64,000 nucleotides of DNA from Arsenicicoccus cauae (GTDB lineage Bacteria > Actinomycetota > Actinomycetes > Actinomycetales > Dermatophilaceae): positions 248,001 through 312,000 of the forward strand of contig NZ_WLVL01000040.1 of NCBI RefSeq assembly GCF_009707125.1. The letters are read 5' to 3'. A program made the position numbers and the translations under genes. How positions within the stretch are numbered: the stretch's first letter is position 1; the number at the start of each line of letters is the position of its first letter. Below, one piece after another: positions 19,834-28,874 of the stretch. The notes beneath the pieces are model-generated. The model ran no database searches. It was not told where the DNA came from and saw only the letters and a program-made list of their open reading frames with translations.

Positions 19834-20654
19834 CCCTCGTTGGCGCCCCGGACGAGGTGGCGCTGGAAGGCGAAGAACAGGATCGCCACGGGGATGGTGG
19901 TGATCAGGGCTGTCGCCATCTTGAGCGGGAACTGCGTCCCGGACCCCAGCCCGCCCGCCGTGAGGTCGGCCAGCCCGGTGACGAGGGTCTTGTGCTCGGG
20001 GCTGCCCGTCACCACCAGGAAGTGGCTGAACTCGTTCCAGGACCCCTGGAAGGACAGGATGGTCAAGGTGATCAGGGCGGGCCGGGCCATCGGAAGGATC
20101 ACCGACCAGAAGGTCCGGAAGACCGAGGCGCCGTCGAGGCGCGCAGCCTCCTCGATGGTGACCGGCACGCTGTCGAAGAACTGCTTCATGATGAAGACCC
20201 CCGCCGCGTCGACCAGCAGCGGCAGGATCATCGCGGCGTAGGTGTCGTAGATGCCGAGGTACTTGACCATGAGGAACTTGGGGATGAGCAGCGCCACCCC
20301 CGGCACGGACATGACGGCCAGCACGAGCGCGAAGACCACGCCCCGACCGCGGAAGTGGAGCCGCGACAGGGCGTAGGCGGCGAGGGAGTCGAAGAACACC
20401 CGCCCGGCCGTCACGGCCACGGTCACGACCACCGAGTTGGTCAGCCAGCGCAGGATGGGCAGCCCGCTGTCACCGCTGCCGAGCACGGCGCTCCACGCCT
20501 GGGTGGACAGGGGGTGGGGGAGCAGTGACAGGGGGCTGGCCGAGGCGTCCGGGTCGGTCTTGAGGGACGTCGCCACCTGTATGACGACGGGGTAGAGGTA
20601 GACCACGGCCGCCGCCACCAGGACGGCATACGCCAGGGTGCGTCGGAGCCTCAT
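19818..20654 (-). CDS. Carbohydrate ABC transporter permease (MalG type)
   Basis: 278 residues from ATG 20654 (MRLRRTLAYAVLVAAAVVYLYP), six membrane helices. The EAA loop that contacts the ATPase reads EEAARLDGASVFRTFWSVILPMARPAL. It overlaps the preceding permease by four bases (ATGA). With its partner it forms the channel for an oligosaccharide importer. No ATPase gene is nearby, so a shared MsmK/MalK-like ATPase encoded elsewhere is expected. A longer frame to 21098 exists but overlaps the partner gene and lacks homology. Confidence 0.93.
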   Translation of the reverse strand: MRLRRTLAYAVLVAAAVVYLYPVVIQVATSLKTDPDASASPLSLLPHPLSTQAWSAVLGSGDSGLPILRWLTNSVVVTVAVTAGRVFFDSLAAYALSRLHFRGRGVVFALVLAVMSVPGVALLIPKFLMVKYLGIYDTYAAMILPLLVDAAGVFIMKQFFDSVPVTIEEAARLDGASVFRTFWSVILPMARPALITLTILSFQGSWNEFSHFLVVTGSPEHKTLVTGLADLTAGGLGSGTQFPLKMATALITTIPVAILFFAFQRHLVRGANEGAVKG

Positions 20655-21718
20655 CGCGCCACCTCGTCCCGCTCGGTCATGACCCGCCGCTGCACCCAGG
20701 TGAGCAGCACGATGATCACGAAGATGATGAAGGCCATCGCGGCGCCGGTCCCGAACCTGCCCTGCGTGAAGGACTGCTCGTAGGACAGGTAGGCCGGGGT
20801 GAGGAGTGTCTTGCCGGGGGAGCCGCCGCCGGTCGCGTAGACCTGGTCGAAGACCTGCCAGGTGCCGATCAGGCCCAAGGTGACCACCAGGAAGAGCACC
20901 GACCGCAGCTGCGGCACCGTGACGTACCACAGCTTGCGCCAGCCCGTGGCGCCGTCCAGCGCCGCGGCCTCGTCGACGTCCTCGGGCAGGTCCTGCAGTG
21001 CCGCGAGGAACATCAGCATGAAGGTCCCGGTCGTGGTCCACACGGCGAGCAGGATCAGGACGAGCATGGCGACCGACGGACCCGACAGCCACTCCCACAC
21101 GCTGCGCCCGAGGACCTGGGTCTGCACCCAGCCGGGATCGGTGACGCCCACCCGCTCGAGCAGGAGGTGCAGCACGCCCGCCGGCTCGGCCATCCAGTTG
21201 GGTCCGTCGACGCCGAACAGCCGAAGGAAGGCGTTGACGGCGCCGCTGCCGGAGAACAGGAACAAGAAGACGGTCGTGATGGCGATCGAGCTCGTGACGG
21301 ACGGGAAGTAGAAGGCCGTCCGGAAGAAGCCCTTGCCCTGCAGGGTCTTGGCGTTGACGACGAGCGCGAGGCCGAGGGCCAGCACCGTCTGCAGGGGGAC
21401 CACGAGCAGGACGTACCAGAAGGTGTTGCCGACCGAGGTCATGAAGTCGCGCCCCGTCAGGCCCTGGCCGGTCAGCAGCGTCGCGTAGTTGTCCAGGCCG
21501 ACCAGGGGAGCGTTGCCCTGGACGAACGGGTCGCCGTTGCCGTTCCAGCGGGTGAAGGACACGTAGAGCGCCATGCCGATCGGCACGACCAGGAAGGTGC
21601 CGAGGACCAGGATCATCGGCAGGGTGAAGGCCCAGCCGGCCGCGGTCTGCCCGGCGTGGATGCCGGGCCCGGAGCGGGCCCGTCGCAGTCGGGGCCGCGT
21701 CGCCGTGGGGAGGGTCAT
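20651..21718 (-). CDS. Carbohydrate ABC transporter permease (MalF type)
   Basis: 355 residues from ATG 21718. It has a basic cytoplasmic N-terminus, then six or more membrane helices. The EAA loop reads EDVDEAAALDGATGWRKLWYVTVPQLRSV. A periplasm-side insertion between helices 3 and 4 (about 160-215) is larger than in the shortest relatives. It lies 25 bases after the binding-protein gene on the same strand, so the order is regulator, binding protein, permease, permease. Confidence 0.93.
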   Translation of the reverse strand: MTLPTATRPRLRRARSGPGIHAGQTAAGWAFTLPMILVLGTFLVVPIGMALYVSFTRWNGNGDPFVQGNAPLVGLDNYATLLTGQGLTGRDFMTSVGNTFWYVLLVVPLQTVLALGLALVVNAKTLQGKGFFRTAFYFPSVTSSIAITTVFLFLFSGSGAVNAFLRLFGVDGPNWMAEPAGVLHLLLERVGVTDPGWVQTQVLGRSVWEWLSGPSVAMLVLILLAVWTTTGTFMLMFLAALQDLPEDVDEAAALDGATGWRKLWYVTVPQLRSVLFLVVTLGLIGTWQVFDQVYATGGGSPGKTLLTPAYLSYEQSFTQGRFGTGAAMAFIIFVIIVLLTWVQRRVMTERDEVAR

Positions 21719-21743
21719 GACCGTCCTCTCGCTGCAGGCTGCG

Positions 21744-22994
21744 TCAGCCCTTGAGGGCGGCCTCGGCGTTGCCCTGCATCTGGGTGAGGATGGTCTTGGG
21801 GTCGCCGGTGGCCAGGGACTCGATCTTGGCGTTGGCGTCCGCGATCACGGCGTCGAAGCCGGGTGTGGTGGGCATGCCCTTGCCGTACTCCGCGCCGGCG
21901 ACGAAGGCGGCGTCCGCGGGGGTGGCCGCCTGGTACTTGGCCATGGCGGAGGTGGTGGAGGGCATGACGCCGAAGGCCTGGGCGGCGCTCAGCTGCTGGA
22001 CATCCTGGCCGAGGAACTTCACGAGGTCCACCGCGGCGGCCTGGTTCTTGCTCTTGGCGGCGATGCCCCAGCAGTTGGTGAACATCAAGGTGCCCTTGCC
22101 CTTGGGGCCGGCCGGGAGCTCGGCGACCTTGACCTTGAGGTCGGGGGCGTCCTTGGCGAGGGCGCCGCGGATCCAGTTGCCCTCGATGGTCATCGCGGCC
22201 TTGCGCTTGACCAGGGCCTCGCCACCCCACCCGACGTCGACCTGCTTGGAGAACTTCATGGCGCCGCCGCGCAGGAGCTTCTGGGCCTCGGTGAGGCCGG
22301 CGAGGTTCTCCGGGGAGTCGACCGTGGCCGTCCGGGCGTCGGGGGACAGCACCCAGCCGCCCGCCTGGGTCATGAAGGCGCCCACGCGCTGGAGCTCCGG
22401 GGAGATCACCAGCCCGGTCTGCGAGCCCTGGGTCAGGCGGGCGGCGACCCGCTCCAGACCGGCCCAGTCCTGGGGGATGTCGGCGTCGGTGAGCCCGGCC
22501 TTGGCCCACAGCTCCTCGTTGATGACCAGGGCTAGGGTGGAGAAGTCCTTGGGCGCGCACTGGAGCTTGCCGTCGATCGTGAAGGTGTCCTTGAGGGACG
22601 GGACGTAGTCGAGACCGGTGAGCTGGTCGCCGTAGGCGTAGAGGTTGCCGGCCTTGGCGAAGGTGCCCACCTGGGCGGGCTCGAGGTAGAAGAGGTCGGC
22701 CGGAGAGCCCCCGGCGAAGCCTTTGGCCAGCTCCTCGGGCAGCTTGGCGGTGCCCGTCACCTGGACCGTGGTGCCGGTCTTGGCGGCCCAGGCCTCCGTG
22801 GCCTTGCGCACCGCGCCGAGCTCGACGTCGTTGGAGACCCCGACGAGCATCCGCAGGGTGGCTGGGCCGGACTGGGAGGCGGGCGCGCTGCTGCTCGGTG
22901 CGGCATCGAAGGCGCCTCCCCCACAGGCGCCGAGGGCGAGGGCGGTCGTCGCGGCGAGGCTGACGACGACGGTGGTGCGGGTGGGGAGGGGCAT
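21744..22994 (-). CDS. Sugar ABC transporter substrate-binding lipoprotein
   Basis: 416 residues from ATG 22994, preceded by a CAGGAG ribosome site eight bases upstream; a frame opening at 23201 adds 69 residues with no signal sequence and is rejected. The signal peptide ends in the lipobox LALGAC, making Cys the lipid-anchored first residue. The family-1 extracellular solute-binding fold follows (VSNDVELGAVRKATEAWAAKTG ... LYAYGDQLTGLDYVPSLKDTFTIDGKL ... AAAVDLVKFLG). It captures an oligosaccharide for the two permeases. Context with a glycosidase suggests an alpha-glucoside or malto-oligosaccharide, by inference only. Confidence 0.94.
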   Translation of the reverse strand: MPLPTRTTVVVSLAATTALALGACGGGAFDAAPSSSAPASQSGPATLRMLVGVSNDVELGAVRKATEAWAAKTGTTVQVTGTAKLPEELAKGFAGGSPADLFYLEPAQVGTFAKAGNLYAYGDQLTGLDYVPSLKDTFTIDGKLQCAPKDFSTLALVINEELWAKAGLTDADIPQDWAGLERVAARLTQGSQTGLVISPELQRVGAFMTQAGGWVLSPDARTATVDSPENLAGLTEAQKLLRGGAMKFSKQVDVGWGGEALVKRKAAMTIEGNWIRGALAKDAPDLKVKVAELPAGPKGKGTLMFTNCWGIAAKSKNQAAAVDLVKFLGQDVQQLSAAQAFGVMPSTTSAMAKYQAATPADAAFVAGAEYGKGMPTTPGFDAVIADANAKIESLATGDPKTILTQMQGNAEAALKG

Positions 22995-23054
22995 CGTGGG
23001 CTCCTGGGTCTGGTGGGGCGTGATCTGGGGTCCCGGTGGGGAGGTGGTGGGGTT

Positions 23055-23064
23055 GGATCGTTCA
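23055..23064. promoter_or_regulatory. Candidate LacI-family operator before the binding-protein gene
   Basis: GGATCGTTCA, whose reverse complement TGAACGATCC matches nine of ten bases of the site at 24234 upstream of lacI. It lies 61 bases upstream of the binding-protein start. The imperfect symmetry around a central CG is typical of LacI-family sites. Confidence 0.5.
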
Positions 23065-23148
23065 TATCGAGGGTTGTCCCGTATGTCGACCGCCAGGGCC
23101 GCGAGGCGGGGACGGGCCGAGACGTGGGGCGGGGTGCCACGATCAGGC

Positions 23149-24186
23149 TCAGCGCCGTCGCGTGCTGCCGGCGTGTCGGAGGGTGGGTGCCAGGAGGGCA
23201 CCCTCGGCGGGGGCCTCGCCGTCGGTGAGGAGGACGTCGATCTGGGTGAGCAGGTGCTCGACGATCTCGGCCAGGGGCTGCACCACGGTCGTCAGGTCGA
23301 ACATCCCGGCGGTGCTGGTGCCGTCGAAGCCCACGAGGCCGATGTCCCGGCCGGGCTCGAGGCCGGCCGCGACGACGGCCTGCCAGGCGCCGAGGGCCAC
23401 CATGTCCGAGACGCACACGACCGCGTCGCCAGGCTGCAGCGACCCCAGCAGGTCGGCCGCCGCGGCCTGGGCCCGCGGCAGGTCCTGCTCGGTGCGGGCC
23501 ACCAGGGCGTCGTCGAGCACGCCGAGCTCCGACGCGGCCTCGCGCCACCCCTGGTAGCGGTCGTCGCCGACCGCCGAGCCCTCGGGCCACCCGAGGAAGG
23601 CCACCCGGCGGTAGCCCTGGTCGACGACGTGGCGGACGGCCGAGGCGGTCCCGATGCGGCCGTCGACGTCCCCCCAGGCGGTGAAGCCGGGGTCGTCCCA
23701 GACCCGGCCGAAGGTCACGAAGGGGATGCCCTGCTCGGTGAGCCACTGCGGCCGCGGGTCGCCGTGGTGGGTGCCGTAGAGCACGAAGGCGTCCACCAGG
23801 TGCGCGCGCACCATGGACTCGTAGCCCGAGGTGACGGGGGCGGGGGAGTCCGTCCCGAAGGTGACCACGTGGCAGCGGTGGCTGCGGGCCGCGAGGGAGA
23901 GCTGGCTGAGGAAGGGATAGGCGATCTCGGCGTTGGCGGCGGCACCGCCCCGCGCGTCCAGCTCGAGGCCGATCGCCCCGGCCCGCTGCTCGCGCAGGGA
24001 CTTGGCGGCGGAGCTGGGGCGGTAGGCGAGCCGGTCGATCTCGAGCTGTACGCGCTGCAGGGTCTGCGGCGCGACCCGGTCCGGGCGGTTGACGGCATTG
24101 CTGACGGTCTGTCGTGAGACATTGGCCGCCCGGGCGACGTCGTTGATCGTTGCGCGGCGATGCCCCATGCTGCTCATCGTCACCAT
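23149..24186 (-). CDS. LacI-family transcriptional regulator
   Basis: 345 residues from ATG 24186; an AAGGAG site sits three bases upstream, and ATG 24177 or 24168 are alternatives. The LacI headpiece (about 9-60) reads ATINDVARAANVSRQTVSNAVNRPDRVAPQT, including the hinge-helix sequence YRPSSAAKSLR. The periplasmic-binding-like effector domain follows (65-335). It is divergent from the glycosidase gene and lies just upstream of the transporter genes, so it very likely controls both in response to the imported sugar. Confidence 0.93.
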   Translation of the reverse strand: MVTMSSMGHRRATINDVARAANVSRQTVSNAVNRPDRVAPQTLQRVQLEIDRLAYRPSSAAKSLREQRAGAIGLELDARGGAAANAEIAYPFLSQLSLAARSHRCHVVTFGTDSPAPVTSGYESMVRAHLVDAFVLYGTHHGDPRPQWLTEQGIPFVTFGRVWDDPGFTAWGDVDGRIGTASAVRHVVDQGYRRVAFLGWPEGSAVGDDRYQGWREAASELGVLDDALVARTEQDLPRAQAAAADLLGSLQPGDAVVCVSDMVALGAWQAVVAAGLEPGRDIGLVGFDGTSTAGMFDLTTVVQPLAEIVEHLLTQIDVLLTDGEAPAEGALLAPTLRHAGSTRRR

Positions 24187-24233
24187 CGACTCCTTGGACA
24201 GGCTGTGCGATCGCTTCGAGGTATCATCGCCTT

Positions 24234-24243
24234 TGAACGATCA
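24234..24243. promoter_or_regulatory. Candidate LacI-family operator in the lacI-glycosidase divergent region
   Basis: TGAACGATCA, a near-palindrome around CG, 48 bases upstream of lacI and 69 bases upstream of the glycosidase start. Nine bases are shared, inverted, with the site at 23055. The surrounding 50 bases are noticeably AT-richer than the genes. Confidence 0.55.
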
Positions 24244-24311
24244 GAATCATCCTCACCCCGGGCAATCAGACTGTCAACAGCGGACGCTCGGGTTTCACGA
24301 GAGGTCGTCCC

Positions 24312-26429
24312 GTGCCTGAGCAGCGCCGCCTGACACCCGACACCCCCCGCCGGCAGCCGTGGCTGCACGAGCTGGAGCTGGCCGTTCACGGTAATGCGAC
24401 GGCCCTGTCCACGCATGACGGGACGATGGGCGCCCCGGGCACGGGGGTCTTCGTCGACGACCGCCGCGTCGTGTCCCGCCTCGCGGTCCTCGCCGACGGC
24501 CAGACCGGCGACCTGGTGACGTCCTCCAGCGTTGGCCAGGAGACGCAGGTGCTCACCTCCCTGCGCCACCTCGGCACGCCCGGCCCGGACCCGACGGTCG
24601 AGCTGCGGCGCACCAGGGTGGTGCAGGACGCCGGGATGACCGAGACGCTGCGCCTGACCTCGCGCGCGGCCGAGACCGTGCGCACCCGGCTGACCGTGGA
24701 GATCGGCGGTGACGGTGCCTCCCTCGGCGCGGTCAAGTCCGGCGAGCCCGCCGGCCCGCTGCTGCCCTCGATGACCGCCGGGGCGCGGACGCCCGACGTC
24801 GTCCTCACCTGGTCGGACGACCGCCACCTCACCCACGTCACGGCCGAGCCGCGGCCCACCGTCATCGAGGCAGGCGAGGCGGGGCAGCCCTCGTGCATCG
24901 GCTTCGACCTCGAGGTGCCCCCGGGCCAGACGAGATCGGTGCGCCTGTCGGTGGGCACGCAGCGGCTGGCCTCCTCGGCGTTCGACGCCGACCCGGGTGC
25001 GGACCTGGTGGACTGGTCCGCGGTGCGGGTCCGGGCCGCCGACACCCGCCTGGACGTCGTCGTGAGCAGCGCCCTCGAGGACCTCCGCCACCTGACGATG
25101 CGGGACCCCGACGCTCCCGACGACGTCTTCGCCGGCGCCGGGTCCCCGTGGTACCTCACGTTGTTCGGTCGCGACTCGGTCTGGGCGGCCCGGCTGTCCC
25201 TGCCGTTCGGGACCGCCCTGGCGGGCGGGACGCTGCGCGCCCTGGCCCGGCGGCAGGGACGCGTGGACGACCCCGCGACCGCCGAGCAGCCCGGCAAGAT
25301 CCTCCACGAGGTGCGGCGGGAGCAGTACGTCGACGACGTGACTGGCCTGGCCCTGCCGTCCACCTACTACGGCACCGTTGACGCGACGTCGCTATGGGTG
25401 TGCCTGCTGCACGACGCGTGGCGGCACGGGCTCCCCGAGGACGAGGTGCGCGCGCTGCTGCCGCCCCTGCGGGCGGCGCTCGCCTGGATCTCCCGCCAGG
25501 TGCAGGACAGCCCCGACGGGCTGCTGCGCTACGTCGACCGCACCGGCACGGGCCTGGCCAACCAGGGGTGGAAGGACAGCGGCGACTCGATGCGCCGCAG
25601 CGACGGCAGCATCGCCCCGGCGCCGATCGCGCTGCTCGAGGCACAGACCTACGCCGTCGAGGCGGCCCGCAAGGCTCGGGCCCTGCTGGCGGCGCTGGAC
25701 CCCGGCCGGTCGCAGGAGGGCGAGGACCTCGACCGCCTGGCCGACGTGCTGCAGACCCGGGTCCGCCAGGCCTTCTGGGTGCGCGGTCCGCGGGGGCCGC
25801 ACCTGGCCATGGCCCTGGACGCAGACGGCAGGCCCGTGGACGGCATCGGGTCCAACATGGGCCACGCCCTCGGGTCCGGTGCCCTCACCGCGGACGAGGC
25901 GGCCCTGGTCGCCGACACACTGACCGGCCCGGACCTGCTCGGCCCCTACGGCATCGCCACCCTGTCCCGCAGCAACCCCGCCTACAACCCGATCGGCTAC
26001 CACACGGGCTCGGTGTGGGTCCACGACACGGCGATCGGCCTGCTCGGGCTGGTGGCCGAGGGCCGCGCGGAGCGGGCCGGCGACGTGGCTCGTGCGCTCG
26101 TCGCCTCGTCGGCCGCCTTCGGCTACCGGTGGCCGGAGCTGTATGCCGGGGACCCCGTCCTCGCCCGCCCCGCACCATATCCGGCGTCCTGCCGCCCCCA
26201 GGCATGGTCCGCCGCATCGGCCGCCGCCGTCGTGACCGCCGTCCTCGGCCTGCGGGTCGACGTGCCGGGCCGCCACGTCGAGGTGCGGCCGCTGCCGTCG
26301 CTGCCCTTCGGACCCCTCACCGTGAGCGGCCTGCGGTACGGCCCCACGGCGTTCGCCGTGTCGGTCGCGGCGGACGGGACGACCTCGGTGCAGGGCCTGC
26401 CGGACGAGGTCACGGTGTCGACCGGCTGA
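24312..26429 (+). CDS. Glycogen-debranching-type glycosidase (amylo-alpha-1,6-glucosidase-like)
   Basis: 705 residues from GTG 24312. The N-terminal domain (about 15-220) resembles the glycogen debranching N-terminal family (GTGVFVDDRRVVSRLAVL). The C-terminal (alpha/alpha)6 barrel carries LFGRDSVWAARLSLPFG, NQGWKDSGDSM and YPASCRPQAWSAAS, patterns seen in GH15/63/133-like enzymes. Acidic residues in GRDS and WKDSGDS are candidate catalytic positions. No signal peptide is present, so it acts on imported sugar in the cytoplasm. The divergent lacI and ABC importer define a sugar-use locus. Confidence 0.85.
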   Translation: MPEQRRLTPDTPRRQPWLHELELAVHGNATALSTHDGTMGAPGTGVFVDDRRVVSRLAVLADGQTGDLVTSSSVGQETQVLTSLRHLGTPGPDPTVELRRTRVVQDAGMTETLRLTSRAAETVRTRLTVEIGGDGASLGAVKSGEPAGPLLPSMTAGARTPDVVLTWSDDRHLTHVTAEPRPTVIEAGEAGQPSCIGFDLEVPPGQTRSVRLSVGTQRLASSAFDADPGADLVDWSAVRVRAADTRLDVVVSSALEDLRHLTMRDPDAPDDVFAGAGSPWYLTLFGRDSVWAARLSLPFGTALAGGTLRALARRQGRVDDPATAEQPGKILHEVRREQYVDDVTGLALPSTYYGTVDATSLWVCLLHDAWRHGLPEDEVRALLPPLRAALAWISRQVQDSPDGLLRYVDRTGTGLANQGWKDSGDSMRRSDGSIAPAPIALLEAQTYAVEAARKARALLAALDPGRSQEGEDLDRLADVLQTRVRQAFWVRGPRGPHLAMALDADGRPVDGIGSNMGHALGSGALTADEAALVADTLTGPDLLGPYGIATLSRSNPAYNPIGYHTGSVWVHDTAIGLLGLVAEGRAERAGDVARALVASSAAFGYRWPELYAGDPVLARPAPYPASCRPQAWSAASAAAVVTAVLGLRVDVPGRHVEVRPLPSLPFGPLTVSGLRYGPTAFAVSVAADGTTSVQGLPDEVTVSTG

Positions 26430-26503
26430 CGGCGTACGGTCTGGTCGACCGGCCCGACCTCCCCGGGGGAGGGTCTGTCACAGGGGCGCGGCACACTGTC
26501 CCC

Positions 26504-26872
26504 ATGACCGCGCACGTCCCGCCAGGCTGGCCCGAGGCGATCCCGCCGCCCGAGAGCCCGGGGTGGCGCGAGCACGCCGTCCCGTGGCTGCTCGACCAGT
26601 GCCCGGCCGACTTCCGGGGCTATGCCTCCTGGCGCCGTCACCCGCAGGCGCTCGCGTGGGTGGCGGTGCAGCACGTGGACGCCCAGCTCGCCGCGATGCG
26701 CCAGGCCTACCGCCAGGTCCGCGTCGCGCTCGGTGAGGAGCTGCCGCCCGAGGCGCTGCGCGAGGTCATGGAGGACCTCGAGGCCGAGGGGGTCCGTCTG
26801 CGCGGGACGGCGCGCAGCGTCCGCCTGGTGCACGAGGCCCTCCAGGGGCGCAGGTTCGTCCCCCGGCTATGA
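26504..26872 (+). CDS. Conserved small protein of unknown function
   Basis: 122 residues from ATG 26504 (MTAHVPPGWPEAIPPPESPGW). I do not recognise a named domain. Visible: a Pro/Trp-rich N-terminus, WLLDQCPADFRGYASWRRHPQALAWVAVQHV in the middle, then an arginine- and glutamate-rich helical half ending in VHEALQGRRFVPRL. The composition suggests a soluble, mainly helical protein. Codon use matches neighbours. It lies 74 bases after the glycosidase and 79 before dxs. Confidence 0.75.
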   Translation: MTAHVPPGWPEAIPPPESPGWREHAVPWLLDQCPADFRGYASWRRHPQALAWVAVQHVDAQLAAMRQAYRQVRVALGEELPPEALREVMEDLEAEGVRLRGTARSVRLVHEALQGRRFVPRL

Positions 26873-26951
26873 GCCGACCCGCCCCTGCGCGACCACCGGC
26901 CTGGTCTAGACTCGCAAGTCGCGTCCTCTTCCGAAGGAGTCGGATCCACTC

Positions 26952-28826
26952 GTGGCTCAAGGTGCTCAAGGTGTGCTCTCGACCATCACCAGCCCGACGG
27001 CGCTGCGTCGGCTGCCCGCCTCCCGCCTCCCCGCGCTGGCGGCCGAGATCCGGGAGTTCCTCGTCACCCAGGTCGCCAGGACGGGCGGCCACCTCGGCCC
27101 CAACCTCGGCGTCGTGGAGCTGACCATCGCCCTGCACCGCGTCTTCGAGTCGCCGCACGACACGATCGTCTTCGACACCGGCCACATCAGCTACGTCCAC
27201 AAGCTGCTGACCGGACGCCAGGACTTCTCCCGCCTGCGGTCCCAGGGTGGCCTCTCGGGCTACCCCTCCCGCGCGGAGTCCGAGCACGACGTCGTCGAGA
27301 ACTCCCACGCCTCGACCTCGCTGTCCTGGGCCGAGGGGATCGCCATCGCCCACCAGCTCAAGGGCGACCGGCAGAGGCACACCGTCGCCGTCATCGGGGA
27401 CGGCGCACTGACCGGCGGCATGGCCTGGGAGGCGCTCAACAACATCGCGGCCCGCAAGGACCTGCCGCTGGTCGTCGTGGTCAACGACAACGAGCGGTCC
27501 TACGCGCCGACCACCGGCGGGCTCGCCGAGCACCTGTCCATGCTGCGGACCACGCAGGGCTACGAGCGGGTGCTGAGCCTCGGCAAGCGCGCCATCTCGG
27601 GGGCCCCCGTCGTGGGGCGCCCGGCGTTCGAGACCCTGCACGGCATCAAGAAGGGGATCAAGGACATCGTCGCCCCGCAGGGGTTGTTCGAGGACCTCGG
27701 GATCAAGTATGTCGGCCCGGTCGACGGGCACGACGAGCACGCCCTCGAGGTGGCGCTGCGCCAGGCCAAGGGCTACGGCTCGCCGGTGCTGGTGCACGTC
27801 CTCACCAAGAAGGGCAAGGGCTACCGCCCCGCGCGCCAGCACGCCGACGACCAGTTCCACGCGGTCGGGGTGATCAACCCCGAGACGGGCCTGCCCCTCG
27901 AGGTGTCGGGCCGCTCCTGGACCGACGACTTCTCCGACTCGATGGTCGCCCTCGGCCAGGAGCGCGACGACGTCGTGGCGCTGACCGCTGCCATGCTCAT
28001 CCCGGTCGGGCTGCGCGACTTCTCCCTCAAGTTCCCCGAGCGGGTCATCGACGTCGGCATCGCCGAGCAGCACGCGGTGACCATGGCCGCCGGCCTGGCC
28101 TATGCCGGGCTGCACCCGGTCGTCGCGATCTACTCGACCTTCCTCAACCGCGCCTTCGACCAGCTGCTCATGGACTGCGCGCTGCACCGCGCGGGCGTGA
28201 CCTTCGTGCTGGACCGCGCCGGCGTCACCGGCTCGGACGGCGCCTCGCACAACGGCATGTGGGACATGACCTTGGCCAACGTCGTGCCGGGGCTGCACCT
28301 CGCCGCCCCCCGCGACGGCGAGCAGATCGAGCTCGCGCTGCGCCGCTCGGTCGACATCACCGACGCCCCGTCGGTCATCCGCTTCGCCAAGGGCAACCCG
28401 CCTGCGCCGATCCCGGCCCTCGAGCAGCACGGCACCGTCGACGTCCTGCACGGCCCCGGCGAGGAGCACGTCGACACCCTCGTGGTGGCGGTGGGCTCCA
28501 TGGTGCCGACCGCCCTCGGCGTCGCCGCCCGCCTCGAGGACGCCGGCCGCACCGTGCGGGTCGTCGACCCGGTGTGGGCGCTGCCGGTCGGCGCGGACGT
28601 GGTGCAGGAGGCCCGGCGCGCGGACCAGGTCGTCGTCATCGAGGACAACCTCGTCTCCGGAGGGGTGGGCTCCGCCATCACCCTGGCGCTGCAGCAGGCC
28701 GGGGCGACCGCCCCGGTGCGGCCGTTCGGCATCCCCAAGGAGTTCCTCGACCACGCCTCCCGCGGCCAGGTGCTCGCCGCGATCGGGCTCACGCCCGACG
28801 CGATCGCGCAGGCCCTGCTCGCCTAG
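26952..28826 (+). CDS. dxs: 1-deoxy-D-xylulose-5-phosphate synthase
   Basis: 624 residues from GTG 26952; a second GTG at 26973, just after an imperfect GGTGCTCAA duplication, is a possible shorter start. It condenses pyruvate and glyceraldehyde-3-phosphate, the first step of the MEP isoprenoid pathway. The thiamine diphosphate motif is [16 protein letters not shown]. Other signatures are [38 protein letters not shown], the transketolase-type Glu region [16 protein letters not shown] and the C-terminal [12 protein letters not shown]. The protein is slightly longer than E. coli Dxs. An AAGGAG site lies upstream at a longish distance. Confidence 0.96.
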   Translation: MAQGAQGVLSTITSPTALRRLPASRLPALAAEIREFLVTQVARTGGHLGPNLGVVELTIALHRVFESPHDTIVFDTGHISYVHKLLTGRQDFSRLRSQGGLSGYPSRAESEHDVVENSHASTSLSWAEGIAIAHQLKGDRQRHTVAVIGDGALTGGMAWEALNNIAARKDLPLVVVVNDNERSYAPTTGGLAEHLSMLRTTQGYERVLSLGKRAISGAPVVGRPAFETLHGIKKGIKDIVAPQGLFEDLGIKYVGPVDGHDEHALEVALRQAKGYGSPVLVHVLTKKGKGYRPARQHADDQFHAVGVINPETGLPLEVSGRSWTDDFSDSMVALGQERDDVVALTAAMLIPVGLRDFSLKFPERVIDVGIAEQHAVTMAAGLAYAGLHPVVAIYSTFLNRAFDQLLMDCALHRAGVTFVLDRAGVTGSDGASHNGMWDMTLANVVPGLHLAAPRDGEQIELALRRSVDITDAPSVIRFAKGNPPAPIPALEQHGTVDVLHGPGEEHVDTLVVAVGSMVPTALGVAARLEDAGRTVRVVDPVWALPVGADVVQEARRADQVVVIEDNLVSGGVGSAITLALQQAGATAPVRPFGIPKEFLDHASRGQVLAAIGLTPDAIAQALLA

Positions 28827-28827
28827 C

Positions 28828-28854
28828 GGCCGGGCGAGGTCTACCGACCCGGCC
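28828..28854 (+). terminator. Hairpin after dxs
   Basis: GGCCGGG (28828-28834) and CCCGGCC (28848-28854) form a perfect 7-bp stem with a 13-base loop, directly after the dxs stop codon. No T-tract. Confidence 0.55.
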
Positions 28855-28874
28855 TCCTCGGGTATGCCGACCCC

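Noticed and set aside
22995-23201. Longer start for the sugar-binding protein
   Set aside because: The extra residues hide the signal peptide and lack homology; ATG 22994 has a good ribosome site and lipobox.
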